From Rahnella ecdela (lineage in GTDB: Bacteria; Pseudomonadota; Gammaproteobacteria; Enterobacterales; Enterobacteriaceae): 64,000 bases of DNA. Shown here piece by piece: positions 19,163 through 27,915 of the stretch. The first letter of the stretch is position 1, and the number at the start of each line of letters is the position of its first letter. The position numbers and the translations under genes are program-made. The notes below the pieces were generated by a model. It did no database searches and was not told the DNA's origin. It worked only from the letters and a program-made list of their open reading frames with translations. Location: the NCBI RefSeq assembly GCF_019049625.1, contig NZ_JAFMOY010000129.1:1-64000 (forward strand), in the 5' to 3' direction.

Positions 19163-19744
19163 TTAGTCTGCGGCCAGCTCAAGGAAATCTACAATCGGCG
19201 AAAAATAACGCTCAAAGCCGACAAATGCATGATTTCCTTCGGGTTCGACCGTCTGGCGACAGGTGGTGTAATACGCCACAGCCTGACGGTAATCGAGAAT
19301 TTCATCGCCCGTTTGCTGCAGTAACCAGAGTAAATCCGGCGACTCCAGCGGTTCGACCTGCATCACTTTCAGATCGTAAACGTGGCGTGACTCTAACACA
19401 TATTGCTGTCCGGTGTAGGGGTTCTCGTTTTGCCCGAGGAAGTCGATCAGCAGCTCATACGGCTTGACCGCCGGGTTCACCACCACCGCCGGTACGGCAA
19501 AACATTGTGACAACCAGGTGGCGTAATACCCGCCAAGTGACGAGCCGACAATCCCCAGTTTTTTACCGGCATTCTGGATAACCAGCGTTTCCAGTTGCTC
19601 AGCCGCATCCGCCGGATAAGGCGGCAGCTGCGGGATAACCATATCAATATGAGGATGATTAACCGCCAGCCAGTTTTTTAAAGACGTGGCTTTGGCTGAG
19701 TTGGGCGAACTGTTAAATCCGTGCAGATAAAGTAAGGTGTTCAT
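19163..19744 (-). CDS. yqiA: Esterase YqiA
   Basis: YqiA is a small alpha/beta-hydrolase with esterase activity in E. coli; its natural substrate is unknown. The 193-residue protein (same as E. coli) starts with [16 protein letters not shown], has the nucleophile elbow GSSLGGYYA (Ser about residue 69) and a C-terminal GNHAF carrying the catalytic histidine. Its ATG overlaps the cpdA stop by four bases (ATGA), showing translational coupling. It is the last gene of the nudF-yqiB-cpdA-yqiA cluster. Confidence 0.93.
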   Translation of the reverse strand: MNTLLYLHGFNSSPNSAKATSLKNWLAVNHPHIDMVIPQLPPYPADAAEQLETLVIQNAGKKLGIVGSSLGGYYATWLSQCFAVPAVVVNPAVKPYELLIDFLGQNENPYTGQQYVLESRHVYDLKVMQVEPLESPDLLWLLQQTGDEILDYRQAVAYYTTCRQTVEPEGNHAFVGFERYFSPIVDFLELAAD

Positions 19745-20571
19745 TCGTAGCCGTCCGACTCCGTGTCAGGATGAAACTCACTGGTTTCCAGACGGAAGAC
19801 TTCAGTTTCCACACGGCCATCCGGATATAAATCAAGATAGCGCCAGCCCGGCGCAACGGTATCAATTGTGAAATTAGTGCAATGCGGTTTGAACTGTACG
19901 CAGGTCGATGGCGTCGCGTAAAGACGACGTCCATACCAGTCGAGATCCAGTTCCTGATGGATATGACCGCACAAAAGCGTATTCACTTTCGGGTAATTCG
20001 CCAGCGTGTTCGCCAGCATATGCGCATTACGCAGGCTGTGCTGATCCAGCCACGTGCAGCCGGAAGGCAGCGGATGGTGATGGAGCATCAGCAAGGTAAA
20101 ACGATCGGGATACGCTTCCAGACAGCGCACCAGCCATTCCAGCTGATACTCACTCAGCTCGCCGTGAGGCACGCCAAAAACCTGCGTATCGAGCAGGACT
20201 ATCTGCCAGTGCTCACCGAGAAGAACATGCTTGGAAGGGTTAATGCCCGCATCCTGCAAGGCATTGACCATCGCTGGCTGAAAATCATGGTTACCTGGCA
20301 GCCAGACGCAAGGCGCGGTCAGCTCGCAGATGCCGCGGGCAAACTGATGGTAGGCTTCCACGGACTGATCCTGAGCAAGGTCACCGGTTGCCGCGATAAT
20401 ATCGACTTCGCGCTGCTGGGCTTTAATCGCATCCAGCACTGCGCGATAGCTGTTAAACGTATTCACGCCTAACAACGTTTCATCTTCGCCGGCAAAGAGA
20501 TGGGTATCAGTAATCTGTAGAATCCTGACTTTGGCCCCATTCACCAAAGGCAGTGTAAACAGGCTTTCCAA
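19741..20571 (-). CDS. cpdA: 3',5'-cyclic-AMP phosphodiesterase CpdA
   Basis: CpdA hydrolyses cAMP to AMP and so tunes CRP-dependent expression. It is a calcineurin-like metallophosphoesterase of 276 residues (E. coli 275). All metal motifs are visible in order: QITDTHLF (Asp and His), [24 protein letters not shown] and LCGHIHQE. It sits between yqiB and yqiA with a four-base overlap to yqiA. Because the maltose operon at the far end of the window is a CRP-type target, CpdA activity would affect it indirectly. Confidence 0.96.
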   Translation of the reverse strand: MESLFTLPLVNGAKVRILQITDTHLFAGEDETLLGVNTFNSYRAVLDAIKAQQREVDIIAATGDLAQDQSVEAYHQFARGICELTAPCVWLPGNHDFQPAMVNALQDAGINPSKHVLLGEHWQIVLLDTQVFGVPHGELSEYQLEWLVRCLEAYPDRFTLLMLHHHPLPSGCTWLDQHSLRNAHMLANTLANYPKVNTLLCGHIHQELDLDWYGRRLYATPSTCVQFKPHCTNFTIDTVAPGWRYLDLYPDGRVETEVFRLETSEFHPDTESDGYE

Positions 20572-20598
20572 ATCGTTTCCTTTGTTATTGAAGTCTGT

Positions 20599-21024
20599 CT
20601 AACAAACCGGAATTGCCATCGCTCCGTGCGCAAGGCAATAACGCAGCCAATCCGCCAGGAACTGGTTAATTTGATGCTTTTCATCACGCTGATGCAACTT
20701 TTTATTAGGGTAATCATAGCGTGCTTTGAAACGAAAGATCTGCTGACTTGCACACACTTCGGCCACCATCGCATCGTGATACAGACGAACGGTGAGCGAA
20801 GGCAGGCTCCAGTAGCTGACAGCCGGAGCCGTCTGTTTTATTTCCACCAGCGAGGTATAACGCGTTGATTCGAGGATCGTCAGGCAATACGTCGCGCTAC
20901 TCACCTGATATGTCACGGTTTCACCAGGCTCATCGGTGCGTGGCATTAAACGGCGCAATTGTGCAAAATTGGTTTCGCACAATCTCATCATTTCAGGGAA
21001 ATCAGGGGTATAGCGCTTAATCAT
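20599..21024 (-). CDS. yqiB: DUF1249 protein YqiB
   Basis: YqiB is a conserved enterobacterial protein of unknown biochemical role. The 141 residues begin [20 protein letters not shown]; this ATG at 21024 is preferred over one four codons upstream because it matches the family start and overlaps the nudF stop. The protein is soluble, with an [13 protein letters not shown] stretch near residues 22-34 and a [18 protein letters not shown] stretch near the end. Context in the nudF-cpdA cluster hints at nucleotide metabolism, but nothing in the sequence proves it. Confidence 0.9.
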   Translation of the reverse strand: MIKRYTPDFPEMMRLCETNFAQLRRLMPRTDEPGETVTYQVSSATYCLTILESTRYTSLVEIKQTAPAVSYWSLPSLTVRLYHDAMVAEVCASQQIFRFKARYDYPNKKLHQRDEKHQINQFLADWLRYCLAHGAMAIPVC

Positions 21025-21656
21025 TATTTGGCCCACTCTTTTCTCAGGGATTCATGGTGCAGCTGCAGCCATTGCAGGGCAATCACTGACGCCGCATTGT
21101 CTATCGCTCCTTCTTCCACCCAGCGGTAGGCCTGTTCGCGGCTCACCACATGTACCCGGATGTCTTCATTCTCTGCTTCCAGACCGTGAATTCCTTCTGC
21201 CGTCGTGGCATCGACTTCACCGACCATAATAGAAAGGCGCTCGCTGGTTCCGCCCGGACTTGCCAGGTAATTCAGAGCCGGTTTGCAACGCTTCACCACA
21301 ATGTTCGCTTCCTCGAGTGCTTCGCGGCGGGCGACATCTTCGACTGTCTCGCCCTCTTCAATGATACCGGCGACCATCTCCAGAAGCCAAGGGGTATCAC
21401 TGGAATCCAGTGCAGGGATACGGATCTGCTCGATAAGCACCACTTCATCCCGTTTCGGATCATAAGGTAAGAGTACCGCCGCATGTCCGCGCTCGAAAAC
21501 TTCGCGCACAACTTCACCGCTCATTTCCCCATTAAACAGCCGATGGCGAAACCGATATGCAATAATAGAAAAAAAACCTTTATATCGCGTCTCACGTGCA
21601 ATAATTTCTACATCATCTTTGCCGAAAGTAACCGGTGACCGTTTAAATGAAGACAT
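21024..21656 (-). CDS. nudF: ADP-ribose diphosphatase NudF
   Basis: NudF hydrolyses ADP-ribose to AMP and ribose-5-phosphate and affects glycogen and toxic ADP-ribose levels. The chosen ATG (21656) begins [19 protein letters not shown], giving 210 residues like E. coli's 209; the open frame reaches 21707. The Nudix box at about 21368-21297 reads [20 protein letters not shown] then ANIV. The catalytic RE..EE glutamates are present, but the usual glycine near the end of the box is asparagine (codon 21303-21305). The SPGGTSER motif typical of ADP-ribose hydrolases follows. Start of the nudF-yqiB-cpdA-yqiA cluster, divergent from tolC. Confidence 0.94.
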   Translation of the reverse strand: MSSFKRSPVTFGKDDVEIIARETRYKGFFSIIAYRFRHRLFNGEMSGEVVREVFERGHAAVLLPYDPKRDEVVLIEQIRIPALDSSDTPWLLEMVAGIIEEGETVEDVARREALEEANIVVKRCKPALNYLASPGGTSERLSIMVGEVDATTAEGIHGLEAENEDIRVHVVSREQAYRWVEEGAIDNAASVIALQWLQLHHESLRKEWAK

Positions 21657-21885
21657 GGAATGTTTCCTTATCCCTCTTAAAGGTAATTTATCGCCCTTTG
21701 AGGTCAATTTGATGAAAATGCGTTAATAATAATCAAGGTTGTTTGTGATAGATTTAGGCTCATTCAGTCGGGAAGGCACGTTAAGCCAACCAACCCGTTA
21801 GCCTGACTCTGCTAGAATCCGCGTCTATTGGTAATTTGACAGCGCCACCATACATAACAACATTGCTGCACAACAAGGAATGCAA

Positions 21886-23379
21886 ATGAAGAAACTGCTC
21901 CCCCTTCTCATCGGACTCAGCCTGGGCGGCTTCAGTACGATAAGCCAGGCCGAAAACCTGATGCAGGTCTATCAGCAAGCCAGGACAAGTAACCCGGACC
22001 TGCGCAAATCTGCTGCTGACCGGGATGCTGCATTCGAAAAAATCAACGAAAGCCGCAGTCCTTTATTACCGCAACTCGGTTTGGGTGCGGATTATGGATA
22101 TACCAATGGATATCGTGATGCCAATGGCGTTAACAGCGATGTTGGCAGTGCCAGTCTGCAATTAACGCAGACCATTTTCGATATGTCAAAATGGCGCGCC
22201 CTGACCTTGCAGGAAAAAACTGCCGGTATTCAGGATGTGTCATATCAGACCGATCAGCAGTCTCTGATCCTGAATTCCGCTACGGCATATTTCAACGTTT
22301 TGAGTGCGATCGATTCACTCTCTTATACCGAAGCGCAGAAACAGGCTATTTACCGCCAGTTGGATCAAACCACTCAGCGTTTTAACGTGGGTCTGGTCGC
22401 GATTACCGATGTGCAGAACGCCCGTTCACAATACGACACCGTTTTGGCCAACGAAGTGACTGCCCGTAATAACCTGGATAACGCACTCGAATCCCTGCGT
22501 CAGGTTACCGGTATGTATTATCCGCAACTGTCTTCCCTGAATGTCGACAACTTCAACACCACGCGTCCGCAACCGGTCTCAACCCTGTTGAAAGAAGCAG
22601 AAAGCCGCAACCTGAGCTTGCTGTCTGCGCGTCTGTCACAGGATCTGGCACGTGAGCAAATCCGTTATGCGGAGACCGGCCACATGCCAACGGTGGACCT
22701 GACTGCTTCTACCGGCATCAGCAATACCAAGTATCACGGCGATAAAACGGGTGGCGCTTCGAGCTATCAGGATGCCGATGCAGGCCAGAACAAAATTGGT
22801 CTGAGCTTCTCTCTGCCACTGTACAGCGGCGGCTCGGTGACCTCTCAGGTCAAACAAGCTCAGTACAACTTTGTGGGCGCCAGCGAACAGCTGGAAAGTG
22901 CTCATCGCAGCGTTGTTCAGACCGTTCGTTCTTCCTTCAACAACATCTCTGCCTCAATCAGCAGCATCAACGCGTATAAACAAGCCGTTGTTTCTGCTCA
23001 GAGTTCTTTAGATGCGATGGAAGCCGGTTATCAGGTGGGTACCCGTACTATCGTTGATGTGCTGGATGCGACAACCACGCTGTATAACGCCAAACAACAG
23101 CTTTCCAGCGCACGTTACACGTATCTGATCAATCAGCTGAACATCAAATCAGCGCTGGGTACGTTGAACGAAAGCGACCTGTTGGCACTGAACGGTGCTC
23201 TGGGCAAACCGGTTCCGACTGCACCTGATCAGGTTGCGCCGGAAACACCAGACCAGGATGCAGCAGCAGACGGTTACGGTAACAAAACCGCAGCAGCACC
23301 TGCACCACGCGCTCAAAAAGCCAGTGCAACGACCTCTGCGAACACCACGAAGAAAAGCGGTAATCCTTTCCAGAACTGA
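21886..23379 (+). CDS. tolC: Outer-membrane efflux channel TolC
   Basis: TolC is the trimeric outer-membrane and periplasmic tunnel shared by drug efflux pumps and type I secretion. The 497 residues start MKKLLPLLIGLSLGGFST, with signal cleavage at SQA|ENLMQVYQQ. The ATG at 21886, two codons into the frame, is chosen because it fits the family and has AAGGA at a good distance. Two OEP repeats follow, with the conserved QLTQTIFDMSKWRAL and RFNVGLVAITDVQNARSQYD in the first and FSLPLYSGG, YQVGTRTIVDVLDATTTLYNA in the second. The C-terminal tail (from about 440) is Ala/Pro/Thr-rich and ends NPFQN. ygiB and ygiC follow, as in E. coli. Confidence 0.97.
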   Translation: MKKLLPLLIGLSLGGFSTISQAENLMQVYQQARTSNPDLRKSAADRDAAFEKINESRSPLLPQLGLGADYGYTNGYRDANGVNSDVGSASLQLTQTIFDMSKWRALTLQEKTAGIQDVSYQTDQQSLILNSATAYFNVLSAIDSLSYTEAQKQAIYRQLDQTTQRFNVGLVAITDVQNARSQYDTVLANEVTARNNLDNALESLRQVTGMYYPQLSSLNVDNFNTTRPQPVSTLLKEAESRNLSLLSARLSQDLAREQIRYAETGHMPTVDLTASTGISNTKYHGDKTGGASSYQDADAGQNKIGLSFSLPLYSGGSVTSQVKQAQYNFVGASEQLESAHRSVVQTVRSSFNNISASISSINAYKQAVVSAQSSLDAMEAGYQVGTRTIVDVLDATTTLYNAKQQLSSARYTYLINQLNIKSALGTLNESDLLALNGALGKPVPTAPDQVAPETPDQDAAADGYGNKTAAAPAPRAQKASATTSANTTKKSGNPFQN

Positions 23380-23405
23380 TCCTGAAAAGCCCCCCGAATT
23401 TCGAC

Positions 23406-23436
23406 TAAAGCAGCCTGAAAAGGCTGCTTTTTTTTG
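23406..23436 (+). terminator. tolC terminator
   Basis: An AGCAGCCT/AGGCTGCT stem with a four-base loop is followed by eight T residues, 28 bases after the tolC stop. It should partly separate tolC from ygiBC expression. Confidence 0.9.
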
Positions 23437-23564
23437 CCTGTGTCACGCCGCTCTGTAAAGTCTCGTAACAATTGCCTGTCGCTGCTTTAACATTAACCAA
23501 CTTTCCCCTATTCTTAGGCCCTACTGGGAAAGGGCAAAAAAGCCCTACACATGGGATAAGAACG

Positions 23565-24236
23565 ATGAAACGGACACAACAAGTCAACTTAGCTACCTTC
23601 CGTAAATCATGGCGTAGCTCTCGGATCACTCCTGTCGCTCTGGCAGTCAGTGCGGTCTTTATGCTGGCCGGCTGCGAGAAAACCGACGAAACAGTTTCTC
23701 TGTATCAGAACGCGGACGACTGCTCGAAAGCCAATCCGTCAGGTAGCGCACAATGTGTCGCCGCCTACGATGCAGCCAAACAGGAAGCGGCAAAAACTGC
23801 GCCGAAATATGCCAGCCGTGAAGACTGTATTGCTGAATTTGGCGAAGGTCAGTGTACTCAGGCTCCTGCTCAGGCAGGTGTTGCGACAGCTGAAAACCAG
23901 AGCAGCGGTGGCAGCATGTGGATGCCGCTGATGGCCGGTTATATGATGGGACGCATGATGAGCGGTGGCGGCTACGCGCAACAGCCTCTGTTCAGCTCAA
24001 AAAATCCTGCCAGCCCGGCAAACGGTAAATTCGTGGATGCGACCGGTAAAAACTACGGTCCTGCGACTGCCGGTGGCCGTACCATGAATGTACCTAAAAC
24101 GGCGATGGCACCAAAACCTGCCGTTACCAACACCATCACCCGTGGCGGTTTTGGCGACAGCGTTGCCAAACAAACCTCGATGCAACGCAGCTCTTCTGCC
24201 GCGACACGCAGCCCTGGCCGCAGCATGGGTGGCTAA
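23565..24236 (+). CDS. ygiB: Putative outer-membrane lipoprotein YgiB (DUF1190)
   Basis: YgiB is a conserved protein of unknown function, co-transcribed with ygiC near tolC. The ATG at 23565 gives 223 residues, exactly the E. coli length. A hydrophobic stretch ends in a lipobox-like LAGC (about residues 28-35), suggesting a lipoprotein with an unusually long basic N-terminus. The middle has [17 protein letters not shown] and [11 protein letters not shown] with conserved cysteines. The second half is Gly/Met/Ser-rich, with [17 protein letters not shown] then [17 protein letters not shown], and it ends GRSMGG. Confidence 0.9.
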   Translation: MKRTQQVNLATFRKSWRSSRITPVALAVSAVFMLAGCEKTDETVSLYQNADDCSKANPSGSAQCVAAYDAAKQEAAKTAPKYASREDCIAEFGEGQCTQAPAQAGVATAENQSSGGSMWMPLMAGYMMGRMMSGGGYAQQPLFSSKNPASPANGKFVDATGKNYGPATAGGRTMNVPKTAMAPKPAVTNTITRGGFGDSVAKQTSMQRSSSAATRSPGRSMGG

Positions 24237-24245
24237 GAGATACCG

Positions 24246-25406
24246 ATGAAACGTTTAGCCATTAATGAGCGCCCGGACTGGCGCGAAAAAGCCACGGAGT
24301 TTGGCTTCAATTTTCACACCATGTATGGCGAGCCTTACTGGTGTGAAGATGCGTATTACCAGTTTACTCTGGCGCAGATTGAAGAGATTGAAGACGCCAC
24401 CGCTGACATTCACCAGATGTGCCTGAAAGTGGTTGAGCGCGTGGTGAATGACGACAAACTGATGGCGAAATTCCAGATCCCGAAACACGTCTGGGACTTT
24501 GTCCGTAGTTCATGGCGCACACAACAACCTTCACTGTATTCACGTCTGGATCTGGCTTACGACGGAGTGAATCCGCCTAAGCTGCTGGAAAATAACGCCG
24601 ATACGCCGACCTCTTTGTATGAAGCGGCCTTTTTCCAGTGGCTGTGGCTGGAAGATCAAATCGCGGCGGGCAACCTGACTCAGGATGCTGACCAGTTCAA
24701 CAGTTTGCAGGAAAAACTGATCGAGCGTTTTGCCGAGCTGAAAAACGAACATGGTTTTTCTCTGCTGCATATCGCTTGCTGTCAGGACACCGAAGAAGAT
24801 CGCGGGACCGTGCAATATTTGCAGGACTGCGCGCTGGAAGCCGAACTGGCCAGCGAGTTCCTGTTTATCGAGGAAATTGGTCTGGGCGAGCGCGGGCAAT
24901 TCACCGATACGCAGGATCAGGTCATTTCTAACCTGTTCAAGCTGTATCCGTGGGAGTTCATGTTCCGTGAAGTGTTCGCCACCAAGCTGGAAGATGCCGG
25001 TGTGCGCTGGCTGGAACCCGCCTGGAAAGCCATTCTGTCGAATAAAGCCCTGCTTCCACTTTTATGGGAAATGTTCCCGGATCATCCGAATCTGCTGCCG
25101 GCGTATTTTGCCGAAGACCCGCATCCTGAACTGGATCACTACGTCGTGAAGCCGCTGTTTTCACGCGAAGGCGCTAACATCAAAGTGATCGAAAAAGGTC
25201 AGGAAGTGGCGAGCGTTGAAGGCCCGTATGGCGCAGAAGGCATGATCGTGCAGCAGTTCCATCCGTTGCCGGTGTTTGAAGGCAGTTATACTCTGATCGG
25301 CAGCTGGCTGGTCAACGATCAACCTTGCGGTATCGGCATCCGCGAAGATAAAGCGCTGATCACGCAGGATCTGTCACGTTTCTATCCGCATACGATTGTC
25401 GGATAA
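24246..25406 (+). CDS. ygiC: ATP-grasp ligase-like protein YgiC
   Basis: YgiC belongs to the glutathionylspermidine-synthase C-terminal (ATP-grasp) family but lacks the amidase domain, and its substrate is unknown. It has 386 residues, the same as E. coli. Family signatures are [24 protein letters not shown] (about 100-123; the core is [11 protein letters not shown]), [15 protein letters not shown] near 237-251, [16 protein letters not shown] near 272-287 and [13 protein letters not shown] near 300-312, which would bind ATP. It begins nine bases after ygiB, so the two are one unit. A peptide-bond ligation in the envelope context is inference. Confidence 0.92.
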   Translation: MKRLAINERPDWREKATEFGFNFHTMYGEPYWCEDAYYQFTLAQIEEIEDATADIHQMCLKVVERVVNDDKLMAKFQIPKHVWDFVRSSWRTQQPSLYSRLDLAYDGVNPPKLLENNADTPTSLYEAAFFQWLWLEDQIAAGNLTQDADQFNSLQEKLIERFAELKNEHGFSLLHIACCQDTEEDRGTVQYLQDCALEAELASEFLFIEEIGLGERGQFTDTQDQVISNLFKLYPWEFMFREVFATKLEDAGVRWLEPAWKAILSNKALLPLLWEMFPDHPNLLPAYFAEDPHPELDHYVVKPLFSREGANIKVIEKGQEVASVEGPYGAEGMIVQQFHPLPVFEGSYTLIGSWLVNDQPCGIGIREDKALITQDLSRFYPHTIVG

Positions 25407-25413
25407 ACCGCGT

Positions 25414-25450
25414 AAAAAAGGATAATGAAGAAATTCATTATCCTTTTGTT
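25414..25450. terminator. Bidirectional terminator between ygiC and ygiD
   Basis: A GGATAATGA/TCATTATCC stem flanked by an A-run and TTTTG separates the convergent genes. Confidence 0.85.
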
Positions 25451-25458
25451 TTCATGTT

Positions 25459-26250
25459 TTATCCTGCCTGAACAGAAAGCATAGAAAGCGATCCCATTAC
25501 GATCCCGTCAGTCGGCTGAGTAATTGGCTCCGCACCATCCCACGCGCCTAAAATATACAGCAATGGCAGATAGTGATCCGGAGACGGATTCGATAACGCG
25601 CCGCCTTCATGTTCCATAAACTTCACCAGAGGATGATCTTTCGCATCGCCCTTCCAGCTCAGGTTATCTTTCACATATTTCTCGAACGCAATCGCCCACG
25701 GATAAGGTTCGCCATTGCCGTCCCATTTCACCATGCGCAGGTTATGCACCACGTTCCCGCTGGCAACAATCATCACGCCTTCGTCACGCAGAATCGCCAG
25801 TTTCTTGCCTAACTCATAGTGATATTCCGGCGGCTGCGTGCCATCGATGCTCAGCTGGATAACCGGGATATCGGCATCCGGATACATCTTGATCAGCACG
25901 CCCCAGGTACCGTGGTCAAAACCCCACTCGCTGGTATCGGCCATCACATTCACCGGGCTGAGCAATTCCTGCACCCGTTTCGCCAGCGCCGGTGAACCTG
26001 GTGCCGGATAACGTTTATCGAACAGTGCCTGCGGAAAACCCCCAAAGTCGTGAATGGTGCGCGGGTTTTCCATCGCCGTCACTGCGGTTCCGCGAGTGAA
26101 CCAGTGAGCAGAAACCGCCAGAATCGCTTTTGGCCGTGGCAATGATTCACCCAGCGCATGCCAGGCACGAGTATAAATGTTGTCTTCCAGCACGTTCATC
26201 GGGCTGCCGTGGCCTAAGAAAAGTGCGGGCATACGTTGAGTTGTCATCAT
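25459..26250 (-). CDS. ygiD: 4,5-DOPA-extradiol dioxygenase-like protein YgiD
   Basis: YgiD is a class III extradiol ring-cleavage dioxygenase (LigB fold); the E. coli protein can open the ring of L-DOPA, though its natural substrate is not settled. The 263-residue frame starts MMTTQRMPALFLGHGSPMN, where the His binds metal. Other family marks are SAHWFTRGTAV (His about residue 50), GFDHGTWGVL (about 110-119), VIQLSIDG and ASGNVVHNLR (about 165-174). The start could be either of two adjacent ATG codons after AAGGAA. It converges with ygiC. Confidence 0.92.
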   Translation of the reverse strand: MMTTQRMPALFLGHGSPMNVLEDNIYTRAWHALGESLPRPKAILAVSAHWFTRGTAVTAMENPRTIHDFGGFPQALFDKRYPAPGSPALAKRVQELLSPVNVMADTSEWGFDHGTWGVLIKMYPDADIPVIQLSIDGTQPPEYHYELGKKLAILRDEGVMIVASGNVVHNLRMVKWDGNGEPYPWAIAFEKYVKDNLSWKGDAKDHPLVKFMEHEGGALSNPSPDHYLPLLYILGAWDGAEPITQPTDGIVMGSLSMLSVQAG

Positions 26251-26437
26251 AAATTCCTTACCGCAAATAAAAGTGAGCGGGCCGAAAGCAGCCTCCGCGT
26301 GATGTCATTACGGTACTCTTTTTGATTACGGGTTACAGCCGGATAACCATGAAGGAGATGTTCAATAAATTTGATGAGAAAAATCAAAAGAAGAAAGGGG
26401 GTAAATTGTGCCAAAGACAAATTGCAGGATTCAAAAG
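26251..26437. other. Intergenic region between ygiD and the ribB terminator
   Basis: This stretch should contain the ygiD promoter. E. coli has the zinc transporter gene zupT near this point; here no zupT frame is present and nothing else is recognisable. Confidence 0.4.
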
Positions 26438-26463
26438 CAAAAGGCCGCATAAGCGGCCTTTCT
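26438..26463 (-). terminator. ribB terminator
   Basis: An AAGGCCGC/GCGGCCTT stem with a four-base loop gives, on the minus strand, a hairpin followed by TTTGC, 20 bases after the ribB stop. Confidence 0.8.
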
Positions 26464-26485
26464 GTTAAGCACGATCGGTCTATAT

Positions 26486-27139
26486 TTAGCTTGCCTGACG
26501 GGTCTGCGCCTGGCGATAAGCCACCAGATCGGCGATGGTCACCACCGGCATATTATGCTGACGGGCAAAGACAATGACCTCAGGCGCATGCGCCATGCTG
26601 CCATCGTCATTGGTCAGTTCACACAGCACACCGAAAGGCTTCAGGCCAGCCAGTGTCGCCAGATCGATGGACGCCTCTGTGTGACCGCCGCGGGTCAGCA
26701 CGCCGCCTGCCTGCGCGCGCAGCGGGAAGATATGCCCAGGGCGGTTCAGGTCAGAAGGTTTTGCGCCGTCTTTGATTGCCGCACGGATAGTCGTGATGCG
26801 GTCAGCGGCAGAAACCCCGGTGGTCACGCCTTCAACCGCTTCAATCGTCACGGTGAAAGGCGTCTGGTACGGGCTGGAGTTGTTCTCAACCATCATCGGC
26901 AAGTCCAGCTTTTTACGGCTGTCTTCGTTCATGGTGAGGCAGACAATTCCGCTGCCGTGACGAATGGTCAGCGCCATTTGCTCAACAGTCATGTTTTCAG
27001 CGGCAAAGATTAAATCGCCTTCGTTTTCACGATCTTCGTCATCCAGTACTAACACACCAACACCGTTACGCATGGCGTCAAGAGCACGCTCAACACGTTC
27101 AGCTGATGTACCGAATTCGGAAAGTAGGGTCTGATTCAT
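26486..27139 (-). CDS. ribB: 3,4-dihydroxy-2-butanone-4-phosphate synthase RibB
   Basis: RibB converts ribulose-5-phosphate to the four-carbon precursor of riboflavin. The ATG at 27139 gives 217 residues, the E. coli length; the frame is open further but the start [16 protein letters not shown] fits the family. Active-site segments are [17 protein letters not shown] (about residues 32-48, core DREDE-like DRENEGD), [24 protein letters not shown] (about 130-153; GGHTEA supplies metal and substrate ligands) and CELTNDDG. The stand-alone enzyme is not fused to RibA. An FMN riboswitch lies upstream, so flavin represses it. Confidence 0.96.
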   Translation of the reverse strand: MNQTLLSEFGTSAERVERALDAMRNGVGVLVLDDEDRENEGDLIFAAENMTVEQMALTIRHGSGIVCLTMNEDSRKKLDLPMMVENNSSPYQTPFTVTIEAVEGVTTGVSAADRITTIRAAIKDGAKPSDLNRPGHIFPLRAQAGGVLTRGGHTEASIDLATLAGLKPFGVLCELTNDDGSMAHAPEVIVFARQHNMPVVTIADLVAYRQAQTRQAS

Positions 27140-27274
27140 GGTAAAAATAACCTCATGTTTTGTATGTGGATTACCAGAATCAGGGCGTCTTGAGGAGGCT
27201 AGCTGCGGCAGCCGCATGGCGTGCTACAGTTATAAAAAATAACGCAGCGGACAATGTTGTGCCCGGCTTGAATC

Positions 27275-27449
27275 GTTACTCTCTCCCATCCGGACTTTAA
27301 CCGTCGGCCCCGGAATTACACCGGATCTGCTGACCTCTAACCCCGAAGGATTGAGCGCTCGCGGGCTTCCACATGGAAGAGATTATGATTCTTCCTATAT
27401 TCCGTGGTTTACCGCCGGTGGGGACTTTCACCCCGCCCTGAGAATAAGC
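27275..27449 (-). promoter_or_regulatory. FMN riboswitch (RFN element) controlling ribB
   Basis: On the minus strand the element begins with TCAGGGCGGGGTGAAAGTCC, continues with CCACCGGCGGT, and ends with GTCCGGATGGGAGAGAGTAAC. These are the conserved helices and loops of the FMN-binding RFN element. It lies about 135 bases before the ribB ATG, the usual place in Enterobacterales, and should lower ribB expression when FMN is bound. Confidence 0.95.
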
Positions 27450-27581
27450 AAAACAACTATAGCGCCAATAAATGAGCAGAGCAATCCTGCGGATTGGCCA
27501 ATTAGTGCCACTGATGGTTTATAGAAACGGCGTCAGCGATTACACTAAGGGAAAGCACCTCCTTCGAGAAAAGGAATAATC

Positions 27582-27854
27582 ATGATTGACCCGAAAAAAA
27601 TTGAACAAATTGCCCGCCAGGTTCACGAATCTATGCCTAAAGGGATCCGTGAGTTTGGTGAAGATGCCGAAAAAAAAATCCGTCAGGTATTACAGGCGCA
27701 GTTCAGCCGTATGGATTTAGTCAATCGCGAAGAGTTTGACGTTCAGACGCAGGTTTTACTGCGCACCCGTGAAAAGCTGGCTGTGCTGGAACAACGTCTC
27801 GCGGCGCTGGAAGGTAAACAAGCTGAAGCGGCAAAACCGCAAGATCCGGCCTGA
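27582..27854 (+). CDS. ubiK: Ubiquinone biosynthesis accessory factor UbiK (YqiC)
   Basis: UbiK is a small coiled-coil, membrane-associated factor that helps the ubiquinone-synthesis complex with UbiJ under aerobic conditions. The 90 residues start [19 protein letters not shown] and contain the strongly conserved [19 protein letters not shown] stretch (about 46-64; core [16 protein letters not shown]), followed by a coiled coil ([14 protein letters not shown]). It is slightly shorter than the E. coli form at the C-terminus. An AAAGGAA precedes the ATG. Confidence 0.94.
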   Translation: MIDPKKIEQIARQVHESMPKGIREFGEDAEKKIRQVLQAQFSRMDLVNREEFDVQTQVLLRTREKLAVLEQRLAALEGKQAEAAKPQDPA

Positions 27855-27871
27855 TCGTATAAGTTGAAACA

Positions 27872-27898
27872 GAAAAGGCCTGCTGAGCAGGCCTTTTT
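27872..27898. terminator. Bidirectional terminator between ubiK and yjeH
   Basis: An AAAAGGCCTGC/GCAGGCCTTTTT inverted repeat separates convergent ubiK and yjeH. Confidence 0.88.
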
Positions 27899-27915
27899 AC
27901 TGTGTACTCATGCGC

